Shown here: in pieces, positions 59,521-64,000 of the stretch
How the letters are laid out: every line of letters starts with the position of its first letter
Position numbering within the stretch: the first letter of the stretch is position 1
NCBI RefSeq assembly: GCF_900101885.1
Contig: NZ_FNAN01000002.1
Span: forward strand, 434,001-498,000
Direction of reading: 5' to 3'
DNA from: Dyadobacter soli
Lineage (GTDB): Bacteria; Bacteroidota; Bacteroidia; Cytophagales; Spirosomataceae
Length of the DNA stretch: 64,000 bases
Program-made: the position numbers and the translations under genes
Notes under the pieces: model-generated
Databases searched by the model: none
Seen by the model: the letters and a program-made list of their open reading frames with translations, nothing else
What the model was told of the DNA's origin: nothing

Positions 59521-60087
59521 TTATATCCCGAGTTTCCCTTTCACTTCCGTCAAAAGCTGGCAGCATGCGGCATAAAGTTGAGGATTTCCCGTATTGATCT
59601 TCCATAAATAATTATCCACTTCGCGCGCATACACACGGGCGAAACCCGGGTCATGCTCGGCCAGCGACAGCATATTATCGATAATATCGGCATATTTTAC
59701 CGTCTGTGCGATCGGCCGCGACGCCATAATGCGCACACTTTCCAACTCCTTCCGCTGCGCCCTGTTGAGGGAAGGATATTTTTCGGTCGTGTATTTGTCG
59801 GTCAAATCATCCACAGCGGCCAGGATCACTTCGTCTTCCTCGATGTTATAACCAATTCCCATTAGTTTGTACGACAGATCGGCCAGCGAGCATTCGGTAT
59901 CCTCGATCAGGTCGTGGCAGAGCGCTATTTCCGTTTCATAACCATGCTGCACATACTGTTCAACCCGATCGGCGACACTCAGCAAATGCGTGTAATACGG
60001 CGCACCGGTATATTTACGTTTCTGTGCGCCGTGCATTTCCTTCACATAATCAAACAACGCCCATTGGCGCTCGGTCAATTCCAACAT
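59521..60087 (-). CDS. HD-domain phosphohydrolase-like protein
   Basis: This 188-residue protein has metal-binding HD motifs of the SpoT/RelA hydrolase type. They are YYTHLLSVADRVEQY (about 31-45), ALCHDLIEDTECSLADL (about 55-71) and VKYADIIDNMLSLA (about 133-146). It has no synthetase domain or signal peptide. A small ppGpp- or nucleotide-hydrolase role is plausible, but the substrate is not determined. It converges on infB. No exact promoter was found in the sequence upstream. Confidence 0.78.
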   Translation of the reverse strand: MLELTERQWALFDYVKEMHGAQKRKYTGAPYYTHLLSVADRVEQYVQHGYETEIALCHDLIEDTECSLADLSYKLMGIGYNIEEDEVILAAVDDLTDKYTTEKYPSLNRAQRKELESVRIMASRPIAQTVKYADIIDNMLSLAEHDPGFARVYAREVDNYLWKINTGNPQLYAACCQLLTEVKGKLGI

Positions 60088-60240
60088 AATCGTAATGCAA
60101 TCCAGAATTTCAAATGAGTACTCAGCTTCGTCTTTTTAAAATAATAATAAAACTCTGGTTATTGAAATTTTATGCAAAGAGAAGGGCGTAATATGCAATA
60201 CGGAAATGATAATGCGAGCAATGAATTAAGAACGGAAACA

Positions 60241-60275
60241 AAAAAGGCTTGCATATCAGCGATATACAAGCCTTT
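60241..60275 (-). terminator. Terminator of tRNA-Val
   Basis: A 15-pair stem (60243-60257 with 60261-60275) has a 3-base loop. The only imperfect pair (60252 with 60266) is C-A on the plus strand but G-U in RNA from the minus strand. The minus-strand 3' side ends in a T tract (complement of 60238-60245). Confidence 0.8.
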
Positions 60276-60282
60276 GCATTTG

Positions 60283-60357
60283 TAGGACGTAGCGGGTTCG
60301 AACCGCTGACCTCCGCCCTGTCAAGGCGGCGCTCTGAACCAGCTGAGCTAACATCCT
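60283..60357 (-). tRNA. tRNA-Val (anticodon GAC)
   Basis: On the minus strand the cloverleaf runs from 60357 to 60283 (75 bases). The acceptor AGGATGT pairs with ACGTCCT, the D stem is GCTC/GAGC, the anticodon stem CCGCC/GGCGG encloses loop TTGACAG with anticodon GAC, and the T arm is AGCGG-TTCGAAC-CCGCT. The discriminator base is A, and the complete CCA is not encoded. A terminator follows at 60241-60275. Confidence 0.93.
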
Positions 60358-60359
60358 TT

Positions 60360-60391
60360 GCAGCCTCTGCCGGGGCTCCGGTTGAGGCTGC
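60360..60391 (-). other. Hairpin between the MFS gene and tRNA-Val
   Basis: GCAGCCTC (60360-60367) pairs with GAGGCTGC (60384-60391), with an inner CCGG/CCGG stem. It lies between the MFS stop and the tRNA 5' end on the same strand. It could separate the two transcripts or mark RNA processing. No T tract is present. Confidence 0.5.
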
Positions 60392-60400
60392 GATATTAAA

Positions 60401-61714
60401 TCAATTTTTATTACGATCCAATTCGAAGTGGTAAACTTTGCGCGACGGGATACGGTAGAGCAACATCAGCCCGATCACGAAAATAATCAGTAGCGCCAGA
60501 ATGCTGTTGCGCATGCTGCCCGTAAGTTGCTCAACAGTACCATATATAAATGTACCGATCACGATCGCCAGTTTCTCAGTCACATCGTAAAAGCTGAAAT
60601 ACGACGCGGTATCGGTGACATTTTCAGGAATCAGTTTGGAATAGGTAGATCTTGAAAGCGACTGAATGCCGCCCATTACCATGCCTACGGTGCAGGCAAT
60701 CATGTAAAATTCCATCGCCTCGGTGGTGTAGTAGGCTCCCGTACAAATGCCGATCCAGATAGCGACACCGATCATCAATGCATAAATGTTACCGATTTTA
60801 CCCGATAGCCACGCAAAGGTGTAAGAGCCCGCAATGCCTACCAGCTGTATCAGCAGCACGGTGATGATCAAGCTTTGCGAAGGCAATTTCAGCTCGGTAG
60901 CACCAAAAATCGTCGCTACGTACATGACCGTGCGCAGGCCCATAGTGTAAATGAAGAATGCACTGAGAAATTTGGCGAGATAAGGTTGCTCACGCAGGCG
61001 TCCGTAAACTTTTCTCAGCTCCCTAAAACCATGAAATATCCAGTTTCCGCTCTTTTCCTTATCCGCATTGCCGGAAGGCAGGTAGTAAAAAGGAATTTGC
61101 GCAAACAGAATCCACCATAAGCCTACGGTAAAAAACGATATGCGCGCCGGAAGCGATTTTTGAGTAATGCCGTAGAATTGCGGCGCCAGGATCATACTTA
61201 AATTGAAAAGCAACAGCAAAACACTCCCCAGATAGCCCAGCGAAAAACCCCGTGCGCTGTACTTATCAAAGCGGTCCTCGGTGGCGATTTCGGGCAGATA
61301 TGAATCATAAAAAACGATGCTGCCGCTCCATCCGATCAGGCTGAGGCCGAAAAGGAATACCCCGGAGATCAATGTTTCTTTGGTAAAAAAATACAGCAGC
61401 ATACAGCTCACCGCGCCCGTGTAGCAGAAAAATTGCATGAACCGCTTTTTCTTGCCCGTAAAATCGGCGATGGCCGTGCAAATGGGCACGAGCAATGCGG
61501 TGATCAGGAACGAAACGGAAACGGTGTAGGAAAAAAGTACCGAGCTTTTGATTTGCGTCCCGAAAAAATTGACATCCGGCGTACCGGACGCGCTTAATGC
61601 GGTTGCGCTGAAATAAACGGGAAAGATGCTGGAAACGATCACCAATGCGTGCACCGAATTGGCCCAGTCGTACATGCACCACGCGTTGATAATGGAGGGG
61701 ATGTTCTTTTTCAT
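60401..61714 (-). CDS. MFS transporter of the UMF1/Atg22-like family
   Basis: This 437-residue protein has about 12 helices. The diagnostic start is INAWCMYDWANSVHALVIVS (about 9-28), the YDWANS signature of UMF1/Atg22-like permeases. Later marks are VPICTAIADFTGKKKRFMQF (about 76-95) and MVMGGIQSLSRSTYSKLIPE (about 340-359). Bacterial members are thought to move small solutes across the inner membrane, but substrates are largely unknown. It lies just upstream of the tRNA on the same strand, separated by the hairpin at 60360-60391. Confidence 0.9.
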   Translation of the reverse strand: MKKNIPSIINAWCMYDWANSVHALVIVSSIFPVYFSATALSASGTPDVNFFGTQIKSSVLFSYTVSVSFLITALLVPICTAIADFTGKKKRFMQFFCYTGAVSCMLLYFFTKETLISGVFLFGLSLIGWSGSIVFYDSYLPEIATEDRFDKYSARGFSLGYLGSVLLLLFNLSMILAPQFYGITQKSLPARISFFTVGLWWILFAQIPFYYLPSGNADKEKSGNWIFHGFRELRKVYGRLREQPYLAKFLSAFFIYTMGLRTVMYVATIFGATELKLPSQSLIITVLLIQLVGIAGSYTFAWLSGKIGNIYALMIGVAIWIGICTGAYYTTEAMEFYMIACTVGMVMGGIQSLSRSTYSKLIPENVTDTASYFSFYDVTEKLAIVIGTFIYGTVEQLTGSMRNSILALLIIFVIGLMLLYRIPSRKVYHFELDRNKN

Positions 61715-61738
61715 TCAAAAAAATTTGCACAAAATAAG

Positions 61739-61767
61739 AAAAGCGGCAGATTTTATCCGCCGCTTTT
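61739..61767 (-). terminator. Terminator after the small lipoprotein gene
   Basis: AAAAGCGGC (61739-61747) pairs with GCCGCTTTT (61759-61767) around an 11-base loop. On the minus strand a T-rich tract follows. It separates the lipoprotein gene from the MFS gene. Confidence 0.75.
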
Positions 61768-61795
61768 CGCTATAAATTGTATATCACACCACCGG

Positions 61796-62251
61796 TTACT
61801 TGATCACAGGCTGGAAAACCATGATGGCCTCCTGATCCACGCCATTTACCGGCATCTTGCTTTTCAGTTTCATTCTGCTGTTAGTCAACTCTTCCAATCC
61901 AAATTCTCCCGAGAACCCAATAATCTTAATATCCAATGATTTCTCGTCGTTGATAAGATACCAGGTTCCGCCGTTGAGAACCTGACTTGAATTTTGATCC
62001 AATGCCTTCACCGTCGCGTTTTGCTGGAACTGAATGTCCATTTCCAGAATGTACTTCGTGTCCGTGCTCAGCTGGTTTTTAGGAATGTCCTTTCCCGACA
62101 AATCCGTCACGGTAGACATGCGCCAAGGATAATTAACCAGTATTTTATTCTTCCCGGTCGGCTCAGGCGTTTCGTTCTTATCTTTGTTCTCGCAGCTGAT
62201 CGCTAAGAGCGAAAAAAACAGGACTGGAACAAAAAGGAGTAGTCGTTTCAT
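61796..62251 (-). CDS. Small lipoprotein, lipocalin-like fold possible
   Basis: This 151-residue protein has a lipoprotein signal (LLFVPVLFFSLLAISC, Cys20). A Glu/Pro/Lys linker precedes a domain starting ILVNYPWRMSTVTDLSGKDI, followed by alternating strands (NGGTWYLINDEKSLDIKII). The pattern W..ST..D.. then GTW.L...... recalls the lipocalin-like lipoproteins common in Bacteroidota. No specific function is known. It has its own terminator downstream and is divergent from the partial T9SS gene. Confidence 0.7.
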   Translation of the reverse strand: MKRLLLFVPVLFFSLLAISCENKDKNETPEPTGKNKILVNYPWRMSTVTDLSGKDIPKNQLSTDTKYILEMDIQFQQNATVKALDQNSSQVLNGGTWYLINDEKSLDIKIIGFSGEFGLEELTNSRMKLKSKMPVNGVDQEAIMVFQPVIK

Positions 62252-62395
62252 GTTGATTGTATTTTACGTTTCAAGGCAATTTCCTCTGATGAACTGTCTG
62301 ACGTCGCTGATTTGCGGTCGTGTCACCGACTACGCGTCTCGGAAAAATGAAATTGGCGACATTGCAAAAGTAACGAATTTGTCTGGTCTAATCTT

Positions 62396-64000
62396 ATGGC
62401 TCACTATACAAACATCTATTCAAAGGCATTTTTCAGCGCATTTCTGAGTATACTGCTCATTTCGTTAAGCGCTCACAGTCAGAATTGTCAGCCCGGTTAT
62501 GTGCTAAACCCGGTTACGACCAATAATAACATCGAATGGAGCAAGTTTCCAGAGTTTTCGCTTCCATTCAAAATGATTTACAGCGGCCCGCGCTTTGGCG
62601 ATACGCAATCCCAGCCATTAAAACACGGTTTCAACCACCTCGCCGCATTCAGCGGACCAGAGCCCGGTTCATTGCAGCCAAGCCAGCTGGCGGCGCTCTG
62701 GTACGCCGTGGCTACGTCGAGCGGGAACCAGCCGTGGGCCGACAATACGCTCAGAAGCCCCTGGGGCAATGATACCGCTGCATATCGCAGCTATTGGGAC
62801 GCTTATGCGAGCACGATTACCAATCTCGACGTCGTATGCCTCGACATCGAGCGGATGCAGCGCGAGGACCGCGACATTCTTGCATTGAAATCCAATACCC
62901 AGATCCCGCAAAATTACCGCAACCTTTCGGACGCCGATTTCATCGCAGCTTATAAAAGGGACATTCGCTGGTGGTATACCGAGGCCGCCAACCGCCTCCG
63001 GCTGAAAGGTGTGAAAGCGGCATTGACGAGTTACAGCGATGTGCCCATCCGCAATACCTGGCTGAACATCACCACCAACAGCTGGCAGGACTGGACCACC
63101 AACCTGGCGCGTACGCACTACCTCGTGCAGGACAATGCCGGCAAAATCGGCGGAAGCTTCTATAATGCGATGGACTTCCTTTCGCCCTCGCCGTATTACT
63201 ATTACGGTTACGATCACCCGATCGGCAAGGATTACCTCTCCTACCTGCTGTTCAGCATTGAAGTGAATGCAGCATGGAGCGACAAGCCGATCATCCCGTT
63301 CGTATGGCTGCGCGTGCACGACAGCTACGACAAAAACACCCCACTGATCACCAACTTCATGGCAGAAGCCACTGCTATTTTCCCTTTCTTTTCCGGCGCA
63401 AAGGGCCTCTGGCTTTGGGAAAACCCGTTTATATCGGCCGAACGGCAGGAGAATTATACGCCTTATGAACATTTCATTTACGGGTTGTACCGCCTCTCGC
63501 AATTCAAAGACATGCTGGAAGGCAACTATCAGCTCGTGATCCCGATGCCCGCGCGGGATAATATGGAGCAGCAAAACCCGGTTTGGCGTGGTATTGTAAA
63601 AGGAAATAATATCCTGATCGCAGCACAAAACCCTTATGCCGACGACAATGCCACCACTTCCATCACGGTTTCGTATCAGAACTGGGCCCGCAACATTACT
63701 TTGAAAGGAAAGGAAGTGTTTCTCTGCAAATTCGACCTGAACGACTCTGTGAATGGCGTAGAACCGTCGCTGGATATGGTGAATGTATATCCGAACCCGG
63801 CGGCGCAGGAATTGAATGTTGCATTAGCAGGGGTTAATGGCGTTACGGATGTTGATTTTGCATTGACCAACAGTAAAGGGCAGATTTTCATGCAACAAAA
63901 ACTGAAAGCTTTCGCCGGCGAAACGAAGACGACGATTACGCTCCCGAAACTATCGGCTGGCATGTATTTTGCCCGCTTTACCACCGATAACCGAACTGTC
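62396..64000 (+). CDS. T9SS-exported protein of unknown function (3' end outside window)
   Basis: The frame is open from ATG 62396 to the window end (535 codons, no stop). A signal peptide (about 13-29, ending SAHSQ) is followed by a large domain rich in aromatic residues. This includes LDVVCLDIERMQRED (about 142-156), KRDIRWWYTEAANRLR, NAMDFLSPSPYYYYGYDH and PIIPFVWLRVHDSYD, which looks like a TIM-barrel-type enzyme, with the Asp and Glu of LDIER as possible catalytic acids. The C-terminus shows VYPNPAAQELNVAL (about 463-476), the start of a T9SS type A sorting domain, nearly complete at the edge. It should be surface-exposed or released. No family can be named. Confidence 0.85.
   Translation, partial: MAHYTNIYSKAFFSAFLSILLISLSAHSQNCQPGYVLNPVTTNNNIEWSKFPEFSLPFKMIYSGPRFGDTQSQPLKHGFNHLAAFSGPEPGSLQPSQLAALWYAVATSSGNQPWADNTLRSPWGNDTAAYRSYWDAYASTITNLDVVCLDIERMQREDRDILALKSNTQIPQNYRNLSDADFIAAYKRDIRWWYTEAANRLRLKGVKAALTSYSDVPIRNTWLNITTNSWQDWTTNLARTHYLVQDNAGKIGGSFYNAMDFLSPSPYYYYGYDHPIGKDYLSYLLFSIEVNAAWSDKPIIPFVWLRVHDSYDKNTPLITNFMAEATAIFPFFSGAKGLWLWENPFISAERQENYTPYEHFIYGLYRLSQFKDMLEGNYQLVIPMPARDNMEQQNPVWRGIVKGNNILIAAQNPYADDNATTSITVSYQNWARNITLKGKEVFLCKFDLNDSVNGVEPSLDMVNVYPNPAAQELNVALAGVNGVTDVDFALTNSKGQIFMQQKLKAFAGETKTTITLPKLSAGMYFARFTTDNRTV

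Noticed and set aside
60249..60434. Possible short protein over the tRNA region
   Set aside because: It covers the tRNA-Val gene and its terminator, so it is not coding.
1..64000. CRISPR arrays, prophage, insertion sequences, toxin-antitoxin or defence islands
   Set aside because: No regularly spaced repeats, transposase, integrase, Cas or restriction-modification features were recognised on either strand.

Overview
The window comes from a Bacteroidota genome, most likely a Cytophagales member of the Dyadobacter/Spirosoma type. This is inferred from gene content: T9SS type A sorting tails, DUF4270, DUF4907, DUF1800/DUF1501 and DUF1080 proteins, bacteroidetal Wzi-family proteins, and promoters of the TTG-N19..21-TAnnTTTG class. 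No rRNA, insertion sequence, prophage or CRISPR array was seen. One tRNA gene (Val, anticodon GAC) lies at 60283-60357.

Layout. 1-2412 (minus): the 5' part of a DEAD-box RNA helicase that runs off the left edge, then a YdeI/DUF1905 protein and a secreted DUF1080 protein. 2603-4375: an ABC exporter. 4491-35965: a large Wzx/Wzy-type exopolysaccharide (EPS) locus. It holds two tandem Wzi-like proteins, a PHP-type tyrosine phosphatase, the Wza-like export lipoprotein, the Wzc-like autokinase, UDP-glucose dehydrogenase, UDP-glucuronate epimerase, flippase, pyruvyl transferase, polymerase, four glycosyltransferases, two acyltransferases, a beta-helix glycosidase, all four dTDP-L-rhamnose genes, an embedded DUF1800/DUF1501 pair, the initiating glycosyl-phosphate transferase and a T9SS-exported protein. 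35971-40601 (minus): two GH78-type rhamnosidases facing the rhamnose synthesis gene. 40826-42663: a 47-residue membrane protein overlapping a sodium:solute symporter. 43058-48831: a TolC/adaptor/RND efflux operon. 48924-49826: a bestrophin. 49884-53171: a DUF4270 lipoprotein divergent from a Kelch lipoprotein and a DUF4907 protein. 53199-54281: a membrane-anchored EEP-fold hydrolase. 54449-59469: rimP-nusA-infB. 59521-62251 (minus): an HD-domain protein, tRNA-Val, an MFS transporter and a lipoprotein. 62396-64000: a T9SS-exported protein cut by the right edge.

How it fits together. The EPS genes predict an acidic repeat unit containing rhamnose and a uronic acid, pyruvylated and O-acetylated. 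It would be started on undecaprenyl phosphate by the WcaJ-like enzyme, flipped and polymerised by Wzx/Wzy, and exported through Wzc/Wza/Wzi. The neighbouring rhamnosidases and the beta-helix hydrolase could trim or recycle a related polymer.

The most unusual signals are regulatory. (i) A short box, consensus ACTCAACGTT, sits directly before the start codon of about a dozen EPS-locus genes and was not noticed before the start codons outside the locus. (ii) An AGAAT-N2-ATTCT palindrome abuts the -7 element of three transcription units in the same locus. (iii) A 37-codon ORF carrying the box lies in the leader of the UDP-glucose dehydrogenase gene. (iv) The rimP-nusA-infB operon has a terminator-like hairpin in its leader and a hairpin in each intercistronic gap. 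All of these were found by eye, without statistics.
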